From NCBI GenBank assembly GCA_023955635.1, contig JAMXHR010000015.1, forward strand, positions 1 through 64,000: a DNA stretch of 64,000 nt, in the 5' to 3' direction. The notes below the pieces were generated by a model that saw nothing but the letters and a program-made list of their open reading frames with translations, was not told the origin of the DNA and did not search any database. The stretch comes from Methanosarcina sp. ERenArc_MAG2 (lineage in GTDB: Archaea; Halobacteriota; Methanosarcinia; Methanosarcinales; Methanosarcinaceae). Shown here piece after piece: positions 49,919 through 58,638 of the stretch (position 1 is the first letter of the stretch; each line of letters starts with the position of its first letter). The position numbers and the translations under genes were made by a program.

Positions 49919-50282
49919 TCATAAATTCATTTTCTGTTCTATAAAATCTGTAATCGGATCTGCAATCACAGGAATCAATATAATTCCCATCAGTATATAA
50001 AACTCCCGGAATAATCTTGCCCTCTAAATAGCTTCCCACACCTCCAAGCAAGAAAACAAGAACAAGAAAGTACCTGATGCTATTTGTCACTAATAAGAAA
50101 ATTTTATGTAATACAATGTTATTCTTCTCTATAGCATCTGCAATTACAGGAGTCCCTATGATTCCTATCAGAATCTTCCCTATAGCATCTGCAGTTACAG
50201 GAATCAATATAATTCCATTAAGAATATAAATTACTCCCAGAAGAATCTCGCCATTAAATAGCCCTTTAACACCTATAAGCAA
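49919..50282 (-). CDS. Small membrane protein with internal repeat, frame shifted at a TA tract
   Basis: Hydrophobic protein of about 122 aa containing a duplicated unit: LLGVIYILNGIILIPVTADA and, after a repair, GVLYILMGIILIPVIADPIT. As read, the second unit leaves frame after GKIIPGVLY; adding one TA step in TATATA gives the expected sequence ending in DFIEQKMNL at 49919. The repeated helix-PVxAD pattern is clear but I do not know the family. The unrepaired frame runs on to 49839. Confidence 0.5.
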
Positions 50283-50585
50283 GAAAAAAGACCAATAATA
50301 TACAAGATGGTACTTATTATCAATGTATTTTTATTTCGTTTATGTCCTTTTAGGTTCTCTTTTTCTTCCATACTATCACAATAGAAGGTTCTCAAATAAA
50401 GTATAAAGTTATAGTCTTTTATTAGTTATAATTATTCATAAGACGAAAGCAGTAACTTTTTATTGCAAATTTTTTATTAAAAAAATGCCCAGAAAAGAAG
50501 ATAAGATCAAAATAAATGCTAAAAGCTTGTATGTCTAGGTAAGCTATGGGGATTAACAAACCGGGGGTCTATTTTACTTTTAAAA

Positions 50586-50790
50586 AACAGGGAATTTAGC
50601 CATTATCTGACAGAAAAAAAACAAAGAAAAATTTTGTTAGCCCTGAATGGTGTTCAAAGGGTTGATTTTCAGGAAATTAGGCAAAAAATACTTAACATTT
50701 CATATTCTGATTGGAAAAAGTTAGGATTTTCCAAGGGAACGTTGCATTATATGAAGCAAAAAGCCAAAAGTGAGAAACCCTTTACTCTTA
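50586..50790 (+). pseudogene. Gene fragment, unidentified (possible Cas1-like tail)
   Basis: An open plus-strand stretch reads NREFSHYLTEKKQRKILLAL, RVDFQEIRQKILNISYSDWK and KLGFSKGTLHYMKQKAKSEK PFTL, then turns into the 3-prime end of the convergent VOC gene. It has the feel of a protein C-terminus. I am reminded of some archaeal Cas1 tails but cannot establish this, and no CRISPR array or other cas gene is in the window. Confidence 0.4.
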
Positions 50791-50798
50791 GATTTTTT

Positions 50799-51200
50799 TC
50801 ACTTGGGATGCTCTATAAGCCACAACGGGTTTCCATACAGGTCTACGATGAGCGCCTGAATACCGGAAGGCGCCTTTTTCGGCTCCTCTACGATCATTAC
50901 GCCCTTTGATCTGAGCTCATCGCACGTCTTCTTGCAATCATCGACTTTAAACATCAAGGAAGGGGTTTTACCTATGAGTCCTGCCTGCCGCTTTGCTTCG
51001 GCCTCGCCCTGCATTCCGGCGTTGGGCACGTGGAGAATGATTTCCGTACCCTGGCCTTTTGGGGCGACGGACAAAAAGCGCCATCCTGGTGTCGGGCTAA
51101 CGTCTGTGACTTTTACAAAGCCAAGTTTATTAGTATAAAAGTCAAGCGCCTCATTATAGTCTTTGACGAATATCATTACATGCGTCATGTTTTCGATCAT
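50799..51200 (-). CDS. Glyoxalase/VOC-superfamily protein
   Basis: 133-aa vicinal oxygen chelate fold protein with two beta-alpha-beta-beta-beta units: MTHVMIFVKDYNEALDFYTN KLGF, WRFLSVAPKGQGTEIILHVP, SLMFKVDDCKKTCDELRSKG and IQALIVDLYGNPLWLIEHPK. The metal-ligand positions include His near the start and Glu in IEHPK. Start taken at ATG 51200 because GAGGTG precedes it; the GTG at 51206 is an alternative. Substrate not determined. It is flanked on both sides by fragments of the same unidentified gene. Confidence 0.85.
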   Translation of the reverse strand: MIENMTHVMIFVKDYNEALDFYTNKLGFVKVTDVSPTPGWRFLSVAPKGQGTEIILHVPNAGMQGEAEAKRQAGLIGKTPSLMFKVDDCKKTCDELRSKGVMIVEEPKKAPSGIQALIVDLYGNPLWLIEHPK

Positions 51201-51489
51201 ATGCACACCTCAATACAGATATTTAAATTCACAAATTATTTGAATATTCGTTATTCTTTTAACTCTGCGCTTTAGAATTATGGCACCGGATTTTTGATAA
51301 CTAATATCCAAAATCAGCTAACTTTACAGAACCGTTTGCCAAGCCAGATACCTATTTTATACAGCAATTTTAACAACCCTTTGAATACCGACAACCACAC
51401 AGAACTTTACTCAAATTTTGACGTTTTAATCCTTAACCGAATCCAAATGAACAACATTCAAGTTAACAACAAAAAAACTAAACAACAAC

Positions 51490-51575
51490 CAAAAAGTTGG
51501 GATTTTCTAGGACTTTACATTACATGAAGCAAAACGCCAAAAGTGATAAGCTTTTCACCCTTGACATCCAAGTTT
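51490..51575 (+). pseudogene. Second copy of the unidentified gene tail
   Basis: Reads KKLGFSRTLHYMKQNAKSDK LFTL (with a missing codon), closely matching KKLGFSKGTLHYMKQKAKSE at 50716-50790. Only this tail remains. The two copies bracket the VOC gene in direct orientation, suggesting duplication or insertion. Confidence 0.4.
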
Positions 51576-51903
51576 TGGAGAGTTAAAGCCTGAGAAAACC
51601 TAGTTTTGGGGGTAAGGTTAAGTTTAAGGAGAGCTAAGTTTCAAGTAACCAAGCTAATTTTTAATTATGAAAGCAATCCTGAAAAATCAGATTTTTAAGA
51701 AAAAATGTTTTTGAGAGTAACCCTCTAATTATTAATATAGTTATTAGATTTTAAAAAATATTTATATTTTTTTAAATAACGTCCAGATCCCTATACATCT
51801 TTTCAAGATTATTCTAAAAATTTGAATAGATTTCGAATTATTTTTATAACATATGTAACGTTTGAACCTGTAACAATATTTAAAAAAGCAAGTAAGTTAG
51901 AAG

Positions 51904-53382
51904 GTGACACTGACGGATTTAACGTCTATTTTTTTGTTTTTATTAATCATCATAGCTGTATATTTTTACATTCGACAAAAATTGGAATATAACAAATTAT
52001 ATGAGCGTTTTAAAAATGTTACAGATATTGATTCTGAAATCTCAAAAGGAAATCGAAAATTAGAAGAAATTCAAACTAAAATTAATGAAACGGATATAGA
52101 TTACAAAAACAAAAGAGGGGCATATGAAAAAACGTTAAAAGATTTCAAAGACCTCACAGATATTCAATCAGAGATTACAAGAGGAAATCAGAAACTGAAT
52201 GAAATAAAGGCTAAAACTAGTGAGATGGTTTTAGACTACAAAAATAAACGAACTATATATGAAAAATTATTAAATGAGATCAACTCACTTGAAGAAAACT
52301 TAGAAATTATTTCTTATGGGTTATACAAGCCCCACTTTGATTTTGATACTTCCAGTGAATATCAAAAACGGATACTGACTAATCATCAACGTCAAAAACA
52401 GCTCATAAAAGATAAGGTAGCTTCTGTGTGCTCAAAAGAATGGACCGTTGAAGGCGATAGAAAGAAAGGGGCAGAAATGGTCGCTAGGAACACAAAGCTT
52501 GCATTGCGTGCCTTCAATAGTGAGTGTGATGCCGCTGTACTAAAAGTAAAATGGAACAATGTGTCAAAAATGGAAGAAAGGATTGAAAAAGCTTATGAGG
52601 AACTCAATAAGCTGGTCGCTCCTTTAGAGATAATACTTACAAATAAGTATTTTAGTTTGAAACTGGAAGAATTACATCTTGTTTATGAAAATCAGGAAAA
52701 GTTGTATCAAGAAAAAGAAGAGCAAAGACTAGTAAAAGAGCAAATGAAAGAAGAGGAAAAAGCAATAAGAGAATTTGAGGTTGCAAAAAAAGCGGCAGAA
52801 AATGAAGAAAAACAATCTCAAAAAGCTCTAGATGAAGCCCGAAAAGAAATTGCAACGGCAAAAAGCGAAGAAGTAACGCAACTGAACGATAAAATATTAA
52901 CTCTCGAAAAGCAACTTAAAGAAGCTCAGGAAAAAGGGAGAGCCATCTCACTTGCCCAAGTGACAAAAAGTGGATACGTATACGTAATTTCAAATATTGG
53001 TTCTTTCGGGGAAGATGTCTATAAAATTGGGATGACACGAAGGCAGCAACCATTAGATAGAATACGAGAATTTGGTGTCTCCGTTCCTTTTGATTTTGAT
53101 GTACATGCCTTGATACATTCTGAAAATGCCCCTGAGCTAGAAACTAAATTACATAGGCGTTTTGATGAAAAAAGTTTGAACTTGGTTAATAGTCGAAAAG
53201 AGTTTTACAATGTTGCTCTTCAAGAGATTGAGACAGCAGTCAAAGAGTTGCATGGAAAAATAGAATTCACAAAGATGGCCGAAGCAAAGCAATATAGGGA
53301 AACTCTGGCGCATCGCGAAAATGTAAAAATGAGTAGTAAAATTGCTGAACAAATTCAAACTGAATTTCCTCTTACAATATGA
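51904..53382 (+). CDS. Membrane-anchored coiled-coil DUF4041 / GIY-YIG-like protein
   Basis: 492-aa protein. An N-terminal helix (FLFLLIIIAVYFYI, residues 9-23) anchors it; two imperfect coiled-coil repeats follow (ERFKNVTDIDSEISKGNRKL and DFKDLTDIQSEITRGNQKLN), then a DUF4041-like region (LEIISYGLYKPHFDFDTSSE, RNTKLALRAFNSECDAAVLK), a long coiled coil (about 265-350), and a C-terminal T5orf172/MUG113-type GIY-YIG-like domain (GYVYVISNIGSFGEDVYKIG, TRRQQPLDRIREFGVSVPFD). Similar proteins occur in phages and defence islands. Start GTG 51904; no clear ribosome site. Whether the GIY-YIG domain is an active nuclease is not clear. Confidence 0.82.
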   Translation: MTLTDLTSIFLFLLIIIAVYFYIRQKLEYNKLYERFKNVTDIDSEISKGNRKLEEIQTKINETDIDYKNKRGAYEKTLKDFKDLTDIQSEITRGNQKLNEIKAKTSEMVLDYKNKRTIYEKLLNEINSLEENLEIISYGLYKPHFDFDTSSEYQKRILTNHQRQKQLIKDKVASVCSKEWTVEGDRKKGAEMVARNTKLALRAFNSECDAAVLKVKWNNVSKMEERIEKAYEELNKLVAPLEIILTNKYFSLKLEELHLVYENQEKLYQEKEEQRLVKEQMKEEEKAIREFEVAKKAAENEEKQSQKALDEARKEIATAKSEEVTQLNDKILTLEKQLKEAQEKGRAISLAQVTKSGYVYVISNIGSFGEDVYKIGMTRRQQPLDRIREFGVSVPFDFDVHALIHSENAPELETKLHRRFDEKSLNLVNSRKEFYNVALQEIETAVKELHGKIEFTKMAEAKQYRETLAHRENVKMSSKIAEQIQTEFPLTI

Positions 53383-53430
53383 TAAAATTGAATGGGTTGT
53401 TATCTTAAGGAATTAGTTCAATTATAGCTC

Positions 53431-53515
53431 TATTGTAGCGTCAACAGCAAAATGTCTATAGAAACCAATTGGTAACTATTCAGAATCATTATATCTTTGA
53501 GGATACGCAACATTA
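53431..53515. mobile_element. 85-bp MITE, family C, copy 2 (inverted, diverged)
   Basis: Matches the family C element at 48270 in reverse, including GCGTCAACAGCAAAATGTC and CAGAATCATTATATCTTTGA. The terminal repeats have decayed (TATTGTAGCG, CAACATTA). Confidence 0.75.
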
Positions 53516-53663
53516 GCATATGCTGCAGCAGTTATAGAAGCATATTCCTGGCAGACATTGGACTTTCCCGAATCACAATAATCACATACTTCAACTCAAG
53601 TAAAAAAATTATATAGTTTTGGTTGAAACTTAAAAATGATGGGTTTTACCTTAAAACGATATA

Positions 53664-54796
53664 TTAATCATTTAGTTTATCTATAATTGCGCTAACTATG
53701 CCTTCAATTCCTTCTGTATTAAAATCTAAGTAGGCTATGTCTTCAGGCAAACCGAATAGAGGGGTATTATCTAACCTAACAGGCAAAATAAACTCAGTTC
53801 CTCTAACTTTTGCTTCGCCTCGTGCGATAGAAAATTCAAAGCTTGTCCAGTCTTTTAATGAATATTCTTTAGAAACAAAAACTAATACAAAGCAAGTATT
53901 TTCTCCATATGTTTTTTGGAAATGTGTTGATAATCTCTTTCCCCACAACTTTGATTTTTCAAACTCATCATAAAAGACTTGAATATTATTTTCAGCTAAT
54001 TTGTTGGCGATTTTTTCTACTATTTCTCGATTTTCGCCGGCAAATGATAAAGCAATGTCGTATTTAAAATTACCTTTTTTTGAGTTATTCACATATTCCT
54101 TTTTGGTTTTAATATCTCTATCAATGCTCATTTTTTCCAAAATATTGTCTTTGTTTTTTAAAGATTGATAGTCATCAGGTTTGAATTTAAGGACTTGATC
54201 ATAGCACTCAACAGCTTCTTCATATCGTTTTAACCAGAGTAAAGAAACAGCTTTGTGTCTTAAAGAATTATAGTCATCAGGTTTGAATTTAAGGGCTTGA
54301 TCTAATGACTCAATAGCCTCTTTATACATTCCCATATTGATTAAAGCAACTCCTTTTTCCCTCAAAGAATCGTAGTCATTGGGTTTGAATTTAAGGGCTC
54401 GATCATAGCACTCAATAGCTTCTTTATATCTTTTCAATCGGAATAAAGTAATGCCTTTGTTTCTCAAAGAATCGTAGTCATCTGGTTTGATTTTAAGGGC
54501 TCGATCATAGCACTTAATAGCTTCTTCATATTTTTCCAACCAGAATAAAGCAATACCTTTGTTTCTCAAAGAATCGTAGTCATCAGGTTTGATTTTAAGG
54601 GCTCGATTATAGCACTCAATAGCTTCTTTATGTCTTTCTAACCAGACTAAAGAAATGCCTTTTTTCTCAAAGAATCGTAGTCATCAGGTTTGATTTGGAG
54701 GGCTCGATCAAACCACTCAATAGCTTCTTTATATAGGCCTCGGTTGATAAAATTAATGCCCTTATTTTTTAAAGAATAATAGCCATCAGAATCCAA
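53664..54796 (-). CDS. TPR-TIR domain protein, frame broken at an A-run
   Basis: N-terminal TPR array of 34-residue repeats (EAIECYDRALKFKPNDYDSL type; at least six, including two upstream of the break), then a linker and a C-terminal TIR domain: FKYDIALSFAGENREIVEKI, FYDEFEKSKLWGKRLSTHFQ, FVLVFVSKEYSLKDWTSFEF and LPVRLDNTPLFGLPEDIAYL. The Glu in WTSFEF matches the NADase catalytic Glu of TIR enzymes. The long frame starts at 54569; one more A in the run at 54660-54665 extends it to GINFINRGLYKEAIEWFDRA and a TTG at 54796. It is divergent from the ThsA-like gene (247 bases), so it may supply the signalling TIR. Confidence 0.8.
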
Positions 54797-55043
54797 AGAA
54801 AAACACCTATTTCATTTAAAAAGCAAGAGATTAAGAACTTATCTCTTCTTTATGGATTAAACACAGAGATTAGGTATACTGTCGTTGAGTTGGAAAAATA
54901 GGCTCTACAGAAATCCTCTAGATTCTATTTTTTTCTCCAAAGATTTTTATTAGATTGAAAATTGCTCCTTAATTGTTTGCCCCCCACAAAAAACGAAGGA
55001 GTATCGTATATTGAAATCAAATCTTTAACAAGAAGAAATTATC
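54797..55043. other. Divergent intergenic region between TIR and ThsA genes
   Basis: 247 bases, AT-rich, probably holding both promoters. No repeat or operator is evident. Confidence 0.4.
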
Positions 55044-56510
55044 ATGACCACAGAATCAATTTCAGAAAGCATTTTTATTCGTGACTTTATTCATGAGCTC
55101 CATAATAGAAATGCGGCTGTCTTTGCTGGCGCAGGACTTTCCAAAGACGCTGGATACGCAGACTGGAAAGGTTTGCTAAGAGATATTATAAATGAGCTTG
55201 GACTGAACCCTGATGACGATCATGATTTAATTACGATTGCACAATATCATTGTAATCAGGCAGGTGGTAACAGATCGCAGCTTACACAACTGATTTTAAA
55301 TTACTTTGGCCAAACGAAGAATCCAACTGTAAATCATAAAATTATGGCACAGTTGCCAATTCAAACTTATTGGACTACAAACTATGATAAACTAATTGAA
55401 ACTGCTTTGGTTGAAGCTAAAAAGGTTCCAGATGTCAAATATACTTTAAAGCAACTTTCGGTAACACGGCCTGATCGTGACGTCGTAGTTTATAAAATGC
55501 ATGGTGATGTTGATCACCCCTGCGAAACGGTGATTTTGAAGGACGATTATGAATCCTATCCACTTAAGATGACTCCTTTTATTTCTGCACTTAGAGGTGA
55601 TCTTATTGAGAAGACGTTTCTATTTTTAGGCTTTAGTTTTAAAGATCCAAATATCGATTATATTCTTAGCCGAGTCCGAACGCTGTACGAAAATCATCAA
55701 AGGAGACACTACTTCATCCTACGAAAAGTTGCTAAGTTAGTTAATGAAACTGACGAATCATTTAGATATCGTGAACTAAAGCAACAATATTTTATTCGCG
55801 ATTTGAAACGTTTTAATATTCAAACTGTTCTCGTAAATGAATACGAAGATATTACTGAGTTACTCAAGAAGATTGCTAAACTCTATAAACACTCTTCAAT
55901 CTTTATTTCAGGCGCGGCTGAAGTATACGGAACTTTGTCACCAATAGATGCGCGATCATTTCTTTACGAATTAAGCAAGCAGATAGCCTTGAATAAAAAC
56001 CAGACTAACAAGAACCGGATTATCACTGGATTTGGGCTTGGTGTTGGAGATTCAATTATCAATGGTGTGCTTGATTATTTGAACGATGCAGGAAAGACAA
56101 TTTCTGACGAAGATATAGTAATGCGCCCGTTTCCTCAGTTTTCAATAGGTGAAATAAATAGCGCAGATCAATGGACTAAATATCGAAAGTCTATGATTGA
56201 ACATGCTGGAATTGCTATTTTCGTTTATGGAAACAAGCTTGATTCTGCAAATAATATTGTCCTATCAGATGGAATGAGGCAAGAATTTGAATTATGCAAG
56301 GATGCTGAAATTCTTCCAATTCCTGTTGGAGCTACTGGATACATGGCTGAAAATCTATGGAAGGAAGTCTGGAATAATTTCGAAACTTACTATCCAGACG
56401 CCTCTCCAAGATTTAAAAGTAATTTTGAAAAGCTTGGCGACAAATCCCTGCCTACTTCAGACCTGAGATCTGCAATCTTAGATCTAATCCGAGACATACA
56501 ACAAGGTTAA
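55044..56510 (+). CDS. thsA: ThsA-like Thoeris effector (SIR2-SLOG NADase)
   Basis: 488-aa protein with the two-domain layout of Thoeris ThsA. SIR2 domain (1-280): AAVFAGAGLSKDAGYADWKG, TTNYDKLIETALVE (Asn113) and VVYKMHGDVDHPCETVILKD (His153), matching the catalytic Asn/His pair of Bacillus ThsA at almost the same numbers. C-terminal SLOG domain (284-488): SIFISGAAEVYG, RIITGFGLGVGDSIINGVLD and MRPFPQFSIG (Arg361), which senses the cyclic ADP-ribose isomer made by TIR partners. In Thoeris the activated SIR2 domain destroys NAD+ and kills or arrests the infected cell. ATG at 55044; stop 2 bases before a truncated ThsB. Intact. Confidence 0.9.
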   Translation: MTTESISESIFIRDFIHELHNRNAAVFAGAGLSKDAGYADWKGLLRDIINELGLNPDDDHDLITIAQYHCNQAGGNRSQLTQLILNYFGQTKNPTVNHKIMAQLPIQTYWTTNYDKLIETALVEAKKVPDVKYTLKQLSVTRPDRDVVVYKMHGDVDHPCETVILKDDYESYPLKMTPFISALRGDLIEKTFLFLGFSFKDPNIDYILSRVRTLYENHQRRHYFILRKVAKLVNETDESFRYRELKQQYFIRDLKRFNIQTVLVNEYEDITELLKKIAKLYKHSSIFISGAAEVYGTLSPIDARSFLYELSKQIALNKNQTNKNRIITGFGLGVGDSIINGVLDYLNDAGKTISDEDIVMRPFPQFSIGEINSADQWTKYRKSMIEHAGIAIFVYGNKLDSANNIVLSDGMRQEFELCKDAEILPIPVGATGYMAENLWKEVWNNFETYYPDASPRFKSNFEKLGDKSLPTSDLRSAILDLIRDIQQG

Positions 56511-56512
56511 TA

Positions 56513-56596
56513 ATGGCAAAAAGAATATATTTTGCATTTCATAATCAAGATCTGATTGGCTTTCGTGTGGATGTTGTACGAGTGACTTCACAATAA
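56513..56596 (+). pseudogene. thsB: Truncated ThsB (Thoeris TIR) remnant, 27 codons
   Basis: Directly after thsA, a frame opens MAKRIYFAFHNQDLIGFRVD VVR and then ends VTSQ stop. This is the N-terminus of ThsB, whose family begins MAKRxFFSFHxQD..FRVxVVR. No downstream frame continues the TIR domain, so the gene has lost everything after residue 23. The position and 2-base spacing are those of a normal thsA-thsB operon. Confidence 0.75.
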
Positions 56597-57004
56597 AGAA
56601 TATTTTGTAAGAAATTTATACACTGTAAAAAAGTTAGTAATTTATTGAATAGAAATTATAAAAATAGATTTTTTGGTAGGGAACTTTGTAGTAATTGAGT
56701 GTGTAAAAATATTAGACGTGTATACAAAAAAATTCAACTTTTTTTTAAGAAATATTATAAAATTAAGAAAATTAATTACAGGGAAAATTTTGAAAAAGAA
56801 GGGTTGTACATTATACCCCTCGAACAGTGCACAAAAATGTGGTTAGTCAGATAATCTGCAAAATATTAAACATTTGTCTTTGTTATGGAAACTTTTAAAA
56901 AAAGGAAATCTTTTTTAGTTAAAGAGATTTTTTTAAAAAGAGATTGGGCATAAATAGCACACTACGTTGCGTTTTTTCTTATTACCTATTGCCCAAAAGT
57001 TTAA
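56597..57004. other. AT-rich spacer after the Thoeris locus
   Basis: No gene seen. ACCTATTGCCCAAAAGTTTAA at 56978 recurs as ACCTATATCCCAACAGTTTA at 58476, immediately before the second tRNA fragment, so this flank is part of the duplicated junction. Confidence 0.5.
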
Positions 57005-57056
57005 TGTGAGGGGTGGGATTCGAACTCACGAACTCCTTCGATGTCAGATCTTAAGT
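57005..57056 (-). other. 3-prime fragment of tRNA-Leu (probable attachment-site scar), copy 1
   Basis: Matches the 3-prime 52 bases of the tRNA-Leu(UAA) gene at 61228, from the discriminator base up to the anticodon loop (GATCTTAAGT), then departs into TATAATT. No 5-prime half exists. Such fragments are left when elements integrate into a tRNA 3-prime half. The same junction sequence AAGTATAATT is found at copy 2. Confidence 0.8.
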
Positions 57057-57061
57057 ATAAT

Positions 57062-57249
57062 TCATGCGTCTTCGGTTAAGTGAGGAATCATGATAAATTG
57101 TATTCATTCCCTTGACATATGTTCAAAATTTAGATAGACTTTGAATTGGAGCAAGATATCGATTTTAGGTAAAGAGGCTAAAATTTGAGGCAAATTTATG
57201 ACATAAAATCGATAGCCTTCAGGCAAAAAATTCCTTAACCGATGACCAA
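57062..57249. mobile_element. Family E element, about 188 bp
   Basis: Bounded by TTCATGCGTCTTCGGTTAAG on the left and TTCCTTAACCGATGACCAATGAA on the right, partly inverted repeats. A solo end occurs at 43597-43678. Adjacent to the tRNA fragment at 57005. Confidence 0.55.
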
Positions 57250-57271
57250 TGAATTGTTCATCAGTAACAAA

Positions 57272-58023
57272 TCATTTATTTGTGTTCTTCTGTAAAATGA
57301 AGAACGTATAACCATATTCATCCGGGTATTCTCTGAAGATCTTTATCTCTTTTCTGTTAAAACTAAGTATCATTTCTGCATCGGTGTTTCCTTTATAGTT
57401 ATCACTGATGTCATCAACTCTTTTTCCAGATGGGAGTAAAAATCGTACCAGGTAGAAGCTGGCAGTTTAAAGCGGTCAATGAGATCATATCCTACTGCCA
57501 CGATAACTTTTTCAGTGTCAGGTATGCTCTTGATATCAGGATAACAGCCCTGCCAGAATTGAAGCACTTCCGAAGAAGGTTCATCCGTGAACCATGTGCT
57601 TTCTGTCAGTGCTATATAACCCTCATCTTTCAGAAACTGTTTCCAGTAGCTAAGTCCTTTTTCAAAACCAATGACAAATATAGAGCCCTCTGACCAGATG
57701 ATGTCGAATTCTCCTGCTTCAAAAGGCAGGTCATCCATAGAAGCACAAACCGTGGTAATCCTGTCATCAAATCCTTCTTTAACTGCATTTTCCATCAGTT
57801 TATCCAGAAAAGGCTGGTAAATGTCAGTTGCAGTGATGTGACAGTCGTTGCAGATCTTCGCAAGATGTATTGTCTGCATACCCACACCGCAACCAATGTC
57901 AAGGATCTTAGTGCCTGCAGGAAGGGAAGAAAGCAAATTAAAGGCTTTTTCAGTACACTTGTTATTACCTGGACCCTGTCTGGGCAATCCATCAAATATC
58001 TCAAAAATTGGTGATTCTACCAT
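57272..58023 (-). CDS. SAM-dependent methyltransferase, frame lost near C-terminus
   Basis: Class I methyltransferase, about 250 aa after repair. Motif I GTKILDIGCGVGMQTIHLAK, motif II-like ITATDIYQPFLDKLMENAVK, and FDIIWSEGSIFVIGFEKGLS, similar to methyltransferases that act on small molecules. As read it stops at 57370; one more A at the run 57421-57425 gives VDDISDNYKGNTDAEMILSF and a plausible tail EIKIFREYPDEYGYTFFILQ ending at 57272. ATG start at 58023 after GAGGTTTT. It lies between the two tRNA-Leu fragments, so it may be cargo of an integrated element. Confidence 0.82.
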
Positions 58024-58496
58024 AAAAACCTCACAGAGATAATTGCTTAAATTTTTTGTGGTATCACGATAATGATTGTGTTTTCATCAATGTGTTTCTT
58101 AAGATTCTTCAAGCTCTCTAAGTTGATTATAATTTGTTCTTCTGATTTCATCTCTCACACTTCTTTTATTATAGGGTTTTGGAAATGATGAATTATCAGC
58201 AATTTAGGTTTGCACTTTATCTATTAAAGATACTTGAAAACTTAAGCGTACAAAAAAATCATCTTTTTCGATTTTGTAAAACTTCTCTCTCAACCGGCTT
58301 AGTCAAGTTAAATTAAAATAAAGAAACTAAAGATTTTGCTTTAGTCTTAAATTCGGTACATAAAATCCAATTTTTTATAAACTTTATATTATATATTAGA
58401 GCGAGATATAAGTAAGGAAATTTTAGAAAAACACAGCTGTTAGAATTTTCCAGTAGCGTACACTTTTTTTGAGTTACCTATATCCCAACAGTTTAA
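58024..58496. other. AT-rich spacer without recognisable gene
   Basis: No gene; ends in the flank repeat (58476) that precedes the second tRNA-Leu fragment. Confidence 0.5.
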
Positions 58497-58548
58497 TGCG
58501 AGGGGTGGGATTTGAACCTACGAACTCCTTCGATGCCAGATCTTAAGT
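58497..58548 (-). other. 3-prime fragment of tRNA-Leu (probable attachment-site scar), copy 2
   Basis: Closely matches the 3-prime half of tRNA-Leu(UAA), ending at the same anticodon-loop position and followed by the same TATAATT as copy 1. Together with copy 1 and the full gene at 61228 it indicates two integration events at one tRNA. Confidence 0.8.
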
Positions 58549-58638
58549 ATAATTAAGTTTTGAGAACAATAGATATAAAAAATATTAGAATGTATGTAGT
58601 ACTAACATTTTTTGGATTTTAGGGGGCAAAGAGAATAA

